From Woronichinia naegeliana WA131 (lineage in GTDB: Bacteria > Cyanobacteriota > Cyanobacteriia > Cyanobacteriales > Microcystaceae), in assembly GCA_025370055.1 (NCBI GenBank), contig CP073041.1, positions 6,170,272 to 6,234,271 of the forward strand: a DNA stretch of 64,000 nucleotides. Reading direction: 5' to 3'. The position numbers and the translations under genes were made by a program. The notes beneath the pieces were generated by a model. That model had not been told where the DNA came from, made no database searches, and saw nothing but the letters and a program-made list of their open reading frames with translations. This document shows positions 48,400 through 57,319 of this stretch, one piece after another; position 1 is the stretch's first letter; each line of letters opens with the position of its first letter.

Positions 48400-51382
48400 C
48401 TACAACTTCTTACTTTTTGTTTTCTTCTTTGTCTTCTGAAGTAGAGTAGAAAGATTCATTAGCAAAAAATTCATCGCTATCACAGTCTCAGAGGTTTCAG
48501 GAAGTTTGGCCATCACTCGACCTGACTTTTCCCGTTAAGTGCGGATTGCAAGCTGCCAGCCTTGGCAAAGGTCATGCAACTTCAACCAACCGCGCCAAAG
48601 GACTTGGATACCGAGAGGAGTTTTACGACGATGTTCAAGATAACCACCAAGAAAAGCAACAGACTCGACAGCCCAAGCAACAGTCAAAATAGGGGGAAGT
48701 TTTTGAGAGGCGGCTGCTTTTAACACCTGAAGTTGAAGAGGATTAAGAATTTCAATCGCGAGAGCATCGGGCTGGGTACGATGAAGATAAGTAACGTGTA
48801 AAAGTTCAACAGCAATGACACTTAAAAAACCCAAAAGAGTTTTCATTCCATCAGAGGCAAGTCGATAACGCTCACTCTGACAACCAGACTTAAGGACTTT
48901 ATGAAATTCTTCAACCCGCCATCGGTAGGTGTACCAACGAAGAATAGTGACAGCCATCTCAATAGTCTCAACAACTTCTGTAGTCAGAAGCATCCAAGAT
49001 AAAGGAGTTTCGCCTTCGGGACAATCGATTTCTGTCGCATAAACAGCATAGACATTCAACGGGTCACGATTATCAAAACGATAGGGAGTTCGTAGATTAA
49101 CTGGGCAAAATCGGACGGCAAGCTTAACCTTCCGTGCTTTTCTTTTTCCTGTACTCGGAATCTCGATTTCTTGATGAAAACGAATCGGTTCTGATTCCAA
49201 ATGTTGCCAAAGTCGTTCACTATTTTTGTCTAAACTACGATTATGAGACGCTCTGACCAGCACTCCTGTATGCTTGAGTTGACGCACTGAGTCAAAGACT
49301 TCTGAAACATCTCCTTCTCTGTCAAATACATGAATTACCCTCGTTGAACTTTCTACCTGTTTCTCACAGGTGTTTAGAGCCTCTACCCATTTGTAGGATT
49401 CTTTTTCCTCAAATGGTCTTTGACGAGCTGCTTTTCTTTGTTCTTTCTGTCTTTCTTTTTTCTGCTTCGCCGTTTCATCTGTTGGGGGCTTTTCTTTTAC
49501 CTCCCTATTCCACAGTTTTTGCCATAATAAACCTAATACTTGTCCTTTTTCTGGCTCAATTGCTAAAGCACTATGCAGTATTAATCCATTCCCTCCTTTT
49601 CCAGTCGGCCCATACCCTTCCCTTTTTTCCTTGATATTGCGATAATCTAAGAAGGTCGTATCTCCGACTGATAGCATTATCTTATATTCTTCTACGGCGG
49701 CAGTTGTCATTTCACAGTGCGGCTCTATTATCTTGACAAAGTCTGTTTTCGGATTCCCAAAAATTCATAGGCCCTCTTTAACTCGTTTCCTCCCTTAAAC
49801 ACTTCTGATAAGGCTTTTCCAAACCCCTCACTTAACTTTTTCCCAATCGAGAAGGCACGATTGTTTAGCCTCTCGTCTCCCAATTCACAACTGGCAAAGT
49901 TTTTTGTCCACCATTCCAACATTTTTTGACCTGCCCTTTAAGATTTTCTCCATTTTACAGTCTCATACTCCCTTCATCCTTTGTTTTTGAAATTTGAACG
50001 ATAAGCGGGATGATGGCTTCAGAATATTTTTTTCCTGTCAAGAGAATCATTACTCAAACCCTTGCCAGATAAAGCCTCTAGAAGTTTGCATTGCTGGATT
50101 TTGGACTTAACGGGAAAAGTCAGATCACTCGACCCAGACTAAATCTTCTCTTTCCCTGTCCGAATTTACCCTCTATGGCATTACGCACTCTTTCATCTGA
50201 GCGGGCCTCTTCCTTTTTTTCTTTGCTCACCTCTTTCGGTGGTCTTCCCAAGCGGGGACCACTCATTCTTATTCCCCTCTCTTTACAATAAGCTCGATTC
50301 GCTTTTGTTCGATATATTTTATCCACATGAACCGATTCGGGATAACATCCTCTCTCCTTTTTATATTCTTCTATTCGCTCTTGTAAATCTCCCGATTCGT
50401 TATAATTATTCCAACTCAATTTGTCTAAGAAGACAAAGCCATTCACACTACTTGCCGATATTTTAGCTCCAAACTCTACTGCTTTTCCTACTTTGCCACG
50501 CACTATTGGACGGATGTGAGGTTGGGTTATACTCACAATTCTGTTTTCTACTTTATTCGTCTTTTTTGCATACATCTCTAACTGTTGCTCATACACTTTT
50601 CTTATCGTTACAAGCTCTTCTTGCTCCTTTTTCGTTAGTTTTTCTAACTTGGCTCCCTCTTCTATCATTTTTTCTATATGAGACAAGTTTCTTTTTACAT
50701 ATTGTAGTTGTTTTTTTATTCCTTTTCTTCTTTCTTTTTTTGACACACGACGTTTTTTGACTATCTCTAGGTAGTCTTTTCTTGCTGCTACTCTATACGT
50801 TCTTGGCTTTTTTTTCTCTTTTCCTTGTATTTGTTTATAAAGCTCATCTATTGTTTCTTCTGTTTTTTCTCTTGCTTCATTCAATATTTCTATATCCGTT
50901 GGATATTTTATATCTGCTGGTGTACAAGTTGCATCTAACAATAGCTGTCCTTCATTTTCTTTTTTTTCTGACACTACTCCCTCGAACTTCTTTACCATTT
51001 CTTTATTAATTTTATTGATTAATTCCATTCCTATTCTTTTACGAAAATGAACCATCATTGACGCATTAAATGCTTCTTCGCTACTATAGCTTTCCATTCC
51101 TATAAAATACTGTAAATAAGGATTTTCTTTAATTTGTTCCACTGTTTCTCTATCACTTATTCCTAACATTTCTTTGATGATTAATGCCCCCAACGCCATT
51201 CTAAATGATTTCGCTGGTGCTCCTTTTTCCTCTGTGAAGTTTTTTGCATATTCTTCCTCATATTCTTCCCAGGGAATCATTTTTGACATTTTTACCCAAC
51301 GATTTTCTGCGTCTAACTGCCCATCGAACGGATTTTTGAAGTTTTCTGGTGTCTTAGTTTCGTACTGTTGTCTTCCGTACAT
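48400..51382 (-). pseudogene. IS5-B transposase, split by the Tn5-like element
   Basis: ATG 51382 follows a strong AAAGGAGG ribosome site. The 5-prime part (51382-50124) and 3-prime part (48511-48400) total 1,371 nt and restore a 456-residue frame when the Tn5-like IS and one 10-bp target copy are removed. It differs from IS5-A at many positions (for example KEMLGISDRETVEQ against KEISGKSDRETVEQ), so they are separate IS lineages. Confidence 0.85.
48522..50123 (-). mobile_element. Tn5/IS50-like IS4-family element, 1602 bp, copy 2
   Basis: Same 19-bp ends CTGACTTTTCCCGTTAAGT as copy 1, flanked by ATCACTCGAC at 48512-48521 and 50124-50133. The transposase frames (49922-49728 and 49710-48535) are the same as in copy 1, with one visible difference (RFCPVNL for RFCSVNL) and the identical frame break. 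Near-identity of the two copies points to recent spread. Confidence 0.92.
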
Positions 51383-52196
51383 ATGTTTTGCCTCCTTTTC
51401 CGGCAAGGTTTTCAAGCCATTTTAACCTATTTCCCTGTATTCTGCCTGTCCTTAATTCGGCTACTATCTTTTCTCCGTAAGAGTTTCAGCTTTTTTTCGG
51501 CAAGCCCTAAGTACTCTTTTCTTGCCACTTCCCTATAAGTCCTCGGCTTTTCTTTCCTTTTCTCTTTTATTTCTTCATACAGCTTATCTATTATTTTTTC
51601 TGTTTTTTCTCTGGCATCATTCAATATTCCTATATCCGTTGGATATTTTATATCTGCTGGTGTACAAGTCGCATCTAACAATAACTTTCCTTCATTTTCT
51701 TTTTTTTCTGACGCTACACCCGTCGCTTTTTTTTCTATTTCTTTATTAATTTTATTTATTAATTCCATTCCTATTTTTTTACGAAAATGAACCATCATTG
51801 ACGCATTAAATGCTTCTTTGCTACTATAGCTTTCCATTCCTATAAAGTACTGTAAATAAGGGTTCTCTTTTATTTGTTCTACTGTTTCTCTGTCACTTTT
51901 TCCTGAAATTTCTTTGATAATTAATGCTCCTAATGCCATTCTAAATGATTTGGCTGGGGCTCCTTTTTTTTCTGTGAAGTTTTTTGCATATTCTTCCTCA
52001 TATTCTTCCCAAAGAATCATTTTTGACATTTCTATCCAACGATTTTCTTCGTCTAACTGCCCGCCGAACAGATTTTTCAAGTTTTCTGGTGTTTCAATTG
52101 AGTACTGTTGCTTTCGGTACATCTGCTTTCTCTCTTCTTAATGCAATGGTTTTGAGGCATTCTACCCTATTTTCGTGCATTCTAGCGGTTCTTAAT

Positions 52197-53586
52197 GGGT
52201 GTGACCTTTAGTTGATGAAGGAAAAGAAAAGTGTTAACATGGGATGAAAAGTGACAAAGAGGAAACAATGATGACAGCAAAACTAATTAATGTAGAGGGT
52301 TCAAAGATAAAAATAGAACTAACATTAGAACTCAGTCGTTCAATGTTGGATACAGAAATAAATATTCAAAAAGGCTTAAACGAAGTAGGTTGCATCGCCA
52401 GCAAAGAAGCCTTGAAATATTTAGATACAGATGGTTCACCCTTAAAAATCGGTGAAGAAATCTGGAAGAGTAAGGGAGAGCAACCGAAAGAATATCAAAC
52501 ACCTTATGGTGAGGTTATAGTGAATCGTCATGTATATCAGCGTTCACCTTTGAGGAAAAACGTATTGCCCCTTAGAAAGAGAAGCAAGGATAATCATAAC
52601 ATCAACGCCATTATTGGCAAAACAGGTATCCTCAAAAATGTCAGGGATGGCAGGCAAAGAGGTGAAAAATGATTTATTAGAAAATCATGGTAGAAAAGTA
52701 GCGCTATCCTATATCCAAAGATTGAGTGAAGCAGTAGGAAGTGTGGTACAGGCAAAAGAAGAAGCGTGGAGTTATGCCCCGCCCAAGGAGGATAGCCAAA
52801 TTGCAACAGTGGGAATAGGATTAGATGGAACCTGTATGCTGATGTGTGAGGATGGCTACCGTGAAGCAATGGTGGGAACCGTTTCCCTATACGATAGTGA
52901 AGGCGAACGTCAACCTACAATCTATCTAGGTGCGGCACCAGAGTATGGAAAAAAGAGTTTTCTAGAAAGATTAGAAAGAGAAATTGAGCGAGCGAAAAAC
53001 CGTTATCCAGAGGCAACATTGGTCGGGATAGCAGACGGGGCAGAATCAAATTGGAAGTTTTTAGAAAAGCAAACGGAAGAACAGATATTAGATTTCTATC
53101 ATGCCTCTGGTTACTTAGGTGCCTTGGCAGAAGCGTTGCATCCGAATACCGTGTCAAAACAAAAAGAATGGTTGACTGAAAATTGTCGAGAACTCAAGCA
53201 TGAAAAAGGAAAAGCAGGAGAACTGCTAAATCTGATGAAAGAAGTCAAAGAAGAAAAAAGTCATTCTAAGAATCTTACCGAGAAACTACAAGCGGCGATT
53301 ACTTATTACGAGAATCATCAGCATCAAATGGATTATGCTGAATACATAGAGAAAAAGTATCCGATTGGTTCAGGTGTTACGGAAGCAGCTTGTAAGACGT
53401 TGGTCAAACAACGATTATGTTGTTCAGGGATGCGATGGAAGGAAAAAGGAGCAGGAATTATTTTGAGCCTACGAGCTTTGGTATTGACCAAGGAACGATG
53501 GAGTCAATTTTGGGCAAAACTTGATCAATATGGGTTCCCTGTAGAACCCTGATTACAACAGCTTTTATCAACTAAAGGTCGCACCC
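52197..53586 (+). mobile_element. ISKra4-type element, 1390 bp, 8-bp target duplication
   Basis: Ends GGGTGTGACCTTTAGTTGAT (52197) and ATCAACTAAAGGTCGCACCC (53586) are inverted with one mismatch. TTCTTAAT flanks at 52189-52196 and 53587-53594. It is inserted in the 5-prime untranslated end of IS5-A. A fragment of a sister copy is at 25967-26097. Confidence 0.92.
52244..53552 (+). pseudogene. ISKra4-family transposase, single frameshift
   Basis: The N-terminal frame (52244 on) reads INVEGSKIKIELTLELSRSM and QTPYGEVIVNRHVYQRSP; the frame then shifts by one base near the A5 run at 52556-52560. The continuing frame GKTYCPLEREARIIITSTPLLAKQVSSK leads into the DDE core with GIGLDGTCMLMCEDGY (Asp), LVGIADGAESNW (Asp), ILDFYHASGYL and YPIGSGVTEAACKTLVKQRL (Glu), ending at 53552. 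One lost base disables it. Confidence 0.82.
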
Positions 53587-53644
53587 TTCTTAATTCGCCT
53601 ACTATTTTTCTCCGTAAAGGTCTCAGCTTTTTTCAGCAAGCCCT

Positions 53645-54729
53645 AAATAAATCCGAATCAGGGTATGTAATTCATACCGACTATCTCCTAAAGATTTAAC
53701 CAAATTAAGATGAACTAAACTATCCGTTAACCATTCCTCGATATCATCTTCATCGTCTTCAGGAAATAAGCCATCAATTAACGGTTTAGGGAAAGGAGCG
53801 AGAGCAAATAAACTGAGATACATCGCCAACCTTTGAGCATTGGGTTCACTCTCTAATTCTTGCCAACTCAGATCAAACGCCGCTTTAACACCTCTTTCTG
53901 CGGTCATTTCTGAATCAAACTTCGGATTTTTAATTAAACTTTGATCCGCTAAACCATTTTCTGCTAACTTTTCTCGAATTTTAGCAACTGTCCAATTGGT
54001 TCGCCGCCTCAATAATCGCGCCACTAATTCCAAAGCGAGGGGTAAATAACCCAAATCTCGACAAAGTAAATTCGCTTGCTCAAGTTGATCATTAATTCGG
54101 CCATCAGTCACATAGGAACGCAATAAATCCAGAGCCGCTTCTGGTTGCAATATATTCACATGAAGGGTTTGAATTTTGGCGGATAACTCCTTCAATCGCG
54201 TCGTAATAATGACCTTAAACCGTTGATCAGCTTGGGGCGGTAAATAATTTTTGATTTTTTGATAATCCCGCACATCATCAAAAATAATTAAGGTTTGATC
54301 CTGCTGATTTTTTAACCAACCTTGCCAAACAAAACGAACCCGTTCAACTAACTCTCCTTCTTCGGGCAACGTTAACCCTAAATGAATTTGAGCAAAACTT
54401 AAAATACTCAAACCAGGATCACTATCCGCCACATTTAGCCAACAAATCCCACCACGATAGGTTTCCTTTGACCATTCTTGCCAAGCATACTGCAAAGCCA
54501 ACTCCGACTTACCAATGCCACCCATACCCGTCAAAGTGGAAATAGCAACGCGATCAATTTGCTGTAATTGCTGATCTAATTGCGCTAAAACTTCGGCTCG
54601 TCCCACAAATTGCGCGACACCACTATTCGGTAAATTGTGAGCATTAGGTTTATGTTTTCTTTCTCCCGTAACATTAAACGTATTGTGTTGAACATTACCG
54701 AAGCCATCCTGTCCAATCTTAATCTCCAT
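53645..54729 (-). pseudogene. 5-prime half of a split NB-ARC-TPR (NLR-like) gene
   Basis: About 362 codons from ATG 54729. Residues 2-20 (EIKIGQDGFGNVQHNTFNV) are a short amyloid-type motif. The NB-ARC domain (~40-340) has VGRAEVLAQLDQQL, P-loop LTGMGGIGKSELALQY, Walker B TLIIFDDVRD, RNBS-B FKVIITTR, GLPL-like LGYLPLALELVARLL, and a winged helix region. The frame runs LHTLIRIYL into the IS5-A end and stops 6 codons later. STAND ATPases of this kind switch from closed to oligomeric form on ligand binding. It starts 8 bp after hicA, so it shares that operon. Confidence 0.88.
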
Positions 54730-54737
54730 AAAAGTTC

Positions 54738-54962
54738 CTATCTTCCTTGTAGAAATTGCTCTAATGTTAACCCAATATCACTGGCAATGACCCGTAATAA
54801 AGTCGGTGAAATATCACGCCCTTTATGAGAGGAAACCGTTGTACCCCGACCATCTTCATGGCGGAATTGCTTGTGGGAACCTCGCTGGCGGACTTCCACA
54901 AATCCTTGCTTTTCCAACAGACGAATGACCTCCGATGCTTTGAGAACAGGAATCTTACTCAT
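54738..54962 (-). CDS. hicA: HicA-type toxin (mRNA interferase)
   Basis: 74 residues from ATG 54962. The dsRBD-like HicA fold is plain: KASEVIRLLEKQGFVEVRQRGSHKQFRH with the catalytic histidine of the G-S-H motif, then TTVSSHKGRDISPTLLRVIASDIGLTLEQFL. HicA cleaves mRNA and tmRNA when free of HicB. It begins 1 bp after the antitoxin stop, the antitoxin-first order being the less common hicBA arrangement, and is followed within 8 bp by the NLR gene. It looks intact. Confidence 0.9.
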   Translation of the reverse strand: MSKIPVLKASEVIRLLEKQGFVEVRQRGSHKQFRHEDGRGTTVSSHKGRDISPTLLRVIASDIGLTLEQFLQGR

Positions 54963-54963
54963 A

Positions 54964-55173
54964 TTAAGCAACGGCAATCTGTTGTGTGCCGACAAACTCA
55001 GCTTCAATCGAAATGTCTTGATCTTCCAATAACATTTCAATTACCTCTTGTAAATTTTCTCGTAACTCATCTAATGTTTCTCCCTGGGAATGCGCTCCCA
55101 CAAATCCAGGCACATAACCGACATAGAGATTGGTATCTACATCCCTTTCAATGATCGCCGTAAAAAGTTTCAT
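54964..55173 (-). CDS. hicB: HicB-type antitoxin
   Basis: 69 residues: FTAIIERDVDTNLYVGYVPGFVGAHSQGETLDELRENLQEVIEMLL is the partial RNase-H-like HicB fold. There is no C-terminal DNA-binding domain (it ends EAEFVGTQQIAVA), so it is the short HicB form, which neutralises HicA by direct binding. First gene of the hicB-hicA-NLR unit. A MITE lies 43 bp upstream and may carry or disturb the promoter. Confidence 0.9.
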   Translation of the reverse strand: MKLFTAIIERDVDTNLYVGYVPGFVGAHSQGETLDELRENLQEVIEMLLEDQDISIEAEFVGTQQIAVA

Positions 55174-55215
55174 AAATTATCTTTCTTTTTTAGAAAATGA
55201 TGATCTAAAATAGTT

Positions 55216-55320
55216 AAGTAGCTGGTTGCAATTAAATATAAAATGTAGGATAAGCATCCTGCCTGTCCACAGGCTAGAAGCCTGTTCTACGATCTGACAA
55301 TTAATTAAGCCCACTTACTT
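55216..55320 (-). mobile_element. ~105-bp MITE, copy 1
   Basis: It starts AAGTAGCTGGTTGCAATTAAA and ends TTAATTAAGCCCACTTACTT; the tips AAGTAGCTGG and CCCACTTACTT are partial inverted repeats. A strong central hairpin ACAGGCTAGAAGCCTGT is present. An inverted copy lies at 58478-58582 with about 90% identity. No coding capacity. Confidence 0.85.
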
Positions 55321-55322
55321 AC

Positions 55323-55682
55323 TCACAAGCTAAAAGTGTTATTTTGGCTATTACCGATTCCTGATTGACTGACCGTAACTTGCTTATTTTGATTGATCAT
55401 TTGAATAACATAGGGATTAGATTCATTTTCTTTGGTGACTTGTTCCGCCACTTCCCGCAATTCTTGATCTTCCAATAAAGTGGCCATTACCTCAATCGTT
55501 TTAGGTAAGGCCGCAGGATTCTTGGCCGTCGCCTCTAATTGCTTCCATATTTCAGGAGACTTCACCACAATCAAATTCTTCAACTGCGCGATCGCTCCAT
55601 CCAAAGACAGTTCACCAACACGGGTTAAAGCTCCCGTCAGAATAATCGTTACACCCGTAGCCAGTAGGGTTAAAGGTTCCAT
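55323..55682 (-). CDS. Bell-like putative pore-forming effector with C-terminal amyloid-type motif
   Basis: 119 residues. The N-terminal ~100 residues form a helical domain opening with a hydrophobic helix (MEPLTLLATGVTIILTGALT) and continuing RVGELSLDGAIAQLKNLIVVKSPE...TIEVMATLLEDQELREVAEQV. This matches, from memory, the pattern of bacterial Bell domains, analogues of fungal HeLo/HET-S membrane-killing domains. The last 16 residues VSQSGIGNSQNNTFSL copy the motif at the N-terminus of the neighbouring NB-ARC protein (GQDGFGNVQHNTFNV). Effector and NLR with matching motifs in adjacent genes is the known amyloid-signalling layout. It lies upstream of hicB on the same strand. Confidence 0.7.
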   Translation of the reverse strand: MEPLTLLATGVTIILTGALTRVGELSLDGAIAQLKNLIVVKSPEIWKQLEATAKNPAALPKTIEVMATLLEDQELREVAEQVTKENESNPYVIQMINQNKQVTVSQSGIGNSQNNTFSL

Positions 55683-55774
55683 TATTCAACCTCGTTTAAA
55701 AAACTGTTCTTATTATAGTAAAGGATTGGGCGATCGCAATTTGCCCCTACGATTTTTGGGAAACTATTGTTCCC

Positions 55775-56206
55775 TCACCCATCACCTCCAGAGACTAAAG
55801 CGATCGCCTGATTGATAATCGCCTCGCGATCGACCATTGCCCCCAACTCAGCCGATTCATAATGTCCACCGAACGCCTCAGTCGCAGCCCAATCTAGAGC
55901 AAGAGCGTATATCTCACTAAATGTCTCAAACAATTCAGAATCAGCAATATATTTACCACCAGCTTTACGCCGCCGATTTGTTCTCTGAATTTCGTTAACC
56001 GCATTTTTAATTGACAGATCCCAAGATCTAGTTGTGCGTTTTTCCGCAGCCCGTTTAATCAAATGCAAGATGACAATCTTCGCGTAGCTAGAAATCTTGT
56101 TGATTTTGTCATCCTTACTCATTTCTGTCATCTCCTCCACCAATAACAAAGCATCGGAGATATTGCCACCCATCAGCAATGTCCGTAATTCTAACAACTC
56201 TTCCAT
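55775..56206 (-). CDS. DUF29-family protein
   Basis: 143 residues starting MEELLELRTLLMGGNISDALLLVEEM, with ISSYAKIVILHLIKRAAEKRTTRSWDLSIKNAVNEIQ and the C-terminal GGHYESAELGAMVDREAIINQAIAL. This is the DUF29-like pattern abundant in cyanobacteria; function unknown. Soluble, helical. It is first in the run DUF29, Bell-like, hicB, hicA, NLR on the minus strand. The following spacer is duplicated at 56781-56900. Confidence 0.75.
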   Translation of the reverse strand: MEELLELRTLLMGGNISDALLLVEEMTEMSKDDKINKISSYAKIVILHLIKRAAEKRTTRSWDLSIKNAVNEIQRTNRRRKAGGKYIADSELFETFSEIYALALDWAATEAFGGHYESAELGAMVDREAIINQAIALVSGGDG

Positions 56207-56555
56207 ACTTTTAACCCCTAGCTTCGTAGCCTAATCTATGGTTTGCTTAACTTTAAAAACAGTATCATCAGTCGCTTTCACATAACGGATCAGACATTTT
56301 CTTCGCTCCTTGTTAAAAAAACTGTTTTTATTATAAACACGCAATCAGGTAAACACAATTCGCCCCTACAAGTTTCGGAGATTACTCTGATAATAAAGCA
56401 AAAACTTCTTCACTGCTAACATTTTCATCATCAAGACCTTCTTCTATTGCCTTAGCTAAAGCAATATCTTCCATAACTTCATAGATTAAGTCAGTTAACG
56501 TTTCCCGTTCCTGCAATAACAATTCATGCAAACTTTCCTTGCAATAGTTTATCAA
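56207..56555 (-). other. Spacer with a small antitoxin-like remnant
   Basis: Between 56382 and about 56540 a minus-strand frame reads ESLHELLLQERETLTDLIYE, VMEDIALAKAIEEGLDDENV, then SSEEVFALLSE and stop. It resembles the C-terminal part of small cyanobacterial antitoxins but has no ATG, only TTG codons. A short frame just upstream (VQPLIDKLLQGKFA) overlaps its start and may be the tail of a partner. The rest, including a third partial copy of the AACTGTTTTTATTATA block near 56320, holds nothing else. Confidence 0.4.
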
Positions 56556-56780
56556 TCAGAGGTTGCACCCAATCAAAGTTACTATGATCTCAATCGTTTC
56601 AGACGATACCGCCGCATTTTGATCCGCCCCTTGTAATCGTTTAAGAGCATCAGGCGACTTGGCCGCAATCAAGTTCTTAAGCTCCGCGATCGCCCCATCC
56701 AAAGATAGTTCACCGACACGGGTTAAAGCTCCCGTCAAAATAATTGTCGCCCCCATCGCCAGTAAAGTTAAAAGTTCCAT
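56556..56780 (-). pseudogene. Truncated second copy of the Bell-like gene
   Basis: 74 residues; the first 50 are almost identical to the gene at 55323-55682 (MELLTLLAMGATIILTGALTR, VGELSLDGAIAELKNLIAAKSP). It breaks off at IIVTLIGCNL, losing the end of the domain and the amyloid-type motif. The duplicated upstream flank (56781-56900) matches 55683-55815, so a segment of about 1.1 kb was copied. Confidence 0.7.
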
Positions 56781-56886
56781 TATTCAACCTTGTTTCAAAA
56801 ACTGTTCTTATTATAGAGATATGAACAGGCGAACTTGCCCCTACGAGTACTGGGAAGCTGTTGTTCGCTCACCCATCACCTCCAGA

Positions 56887-57109
56887 GACTAAAGCGATCG
56901 CCTTTCACCCCACCGAACCCACTTTGGCCAGTAGTAGTAAAGACAGCAGCATTAAACAATGGGATTTAAACCGCTTTGACTGCACCGCGACTTGGAAATC
57001 TCCTCGACTCTACGAAAATATGAATATCACGGGGGTAACAGGTCTTAACGCGGCTCAAAAACAATCCTTAAAACAGTTGGGAGCCGTTGAACACAGATCT
57101 ACTCGTTAG
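56887..57109 (+). pseudogene. C-terminal tail of a WD40-repeat (NB-ARC-WD40 type) protein
   Basis: The frame AIAFHPTEPTLASSSKDSSI, KQWDLNRFDCTATWKSPRLY, ENMNITGVTGLNAAQKQSLKQLGAVE is the last WD40 blade plus the characteristic end of cyanobacterial NTPase-WD40 proteins. There is no upstream part; the fragment starts abruptly at the duplicated GCGATCGCC flank. A relic of another NLR-class gene facing the opposite way. The 210 bp after it lead into the psbA promoter. Confidence 0.7.
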
Positions 57110-57237
57110 CTTCAAAACCTCAACGCTCGTCAAAGGTTCAGCCAAAGCTCATCACTCAAATCCAAACCGCGATCGCTTTCATAAGCAAAACCTATAACTG
57201 TGATAATGAGAAATATTGTTAAAATCCGTTACAAAGC

Positions 57238-57266
57238 TTTACAAATCCAAAAAAAGCCCCTATAGT
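57238..57266 (+). promoter_or_regulatory. psbA sigma-70-type promoter
   Basis: TTTACA at 57238-57243 and TATAGT at 57261-57266, spaced exactly 17 bp, about 54 bp upstream of the psbA ATG. This is the arrangement of light-driven cyanobacterial psbA promoters. CAGGA at 57304-57308 is the ribosome site. Confidence 0.85.
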
Positions 57267-57319
57267 GTAAACAGTCAATCATTCGTACCTTGACAAATAC
57301 ATACAGGAATCATAAACCA

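Larger units (their letters stand above)
47046..51508 (-). mobile_element. IS5-B, a diverged IS5-type element inserted in IS5-A
   Basis: Right end AGGGCTTGCTGAAAAAGTC at 47046; left end CGGCAAGCCCT at 51508. A 4-bp duplication AAGT (ACTT on the minus strand) stands at 47042-47045 and 51509-51512 inside the IS5-A transposase gene. It has itself received the IS4-type elements at 47131-48274 and 48522-50123. Confidence 0.9.
46297..52122 (-). pseudogene. IS5-A transposase, split by IS5-B
   Basis: The 5-prime part (52122-51509, MYRKQQYSIET...) and the 3-prime part (47041-46297, IAKKRRVSKKERRKG...KSKKL) add to 1,359 nt, a 452-residue frame with no stop once IS5-B and one ACTT duplicate are removed. 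It keeps the A8 run that is A7 in the frameshifted copy at 21.9 kb. The gene was thus probably functional before interruption. Confidence 0.88.
46090..53644 (-). mobile_element. Outer IS5-type element (IS5-A) swollen by four nested ISs to 7,555 bp
   Basis: Ends AGGGCTTGCTGAAAAAGTC (46090) and TTTTTTCAGCAAGCCCT (53644), with target duplication AAAT at 46086-46089 and 53645-53648. Own segments are 46090-47041, 51513-52188 and 53595-53644; the rest is later insertions: IS5-B with two IS4-type elements, and an ISKra4-type element. Confidence 0.9.
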
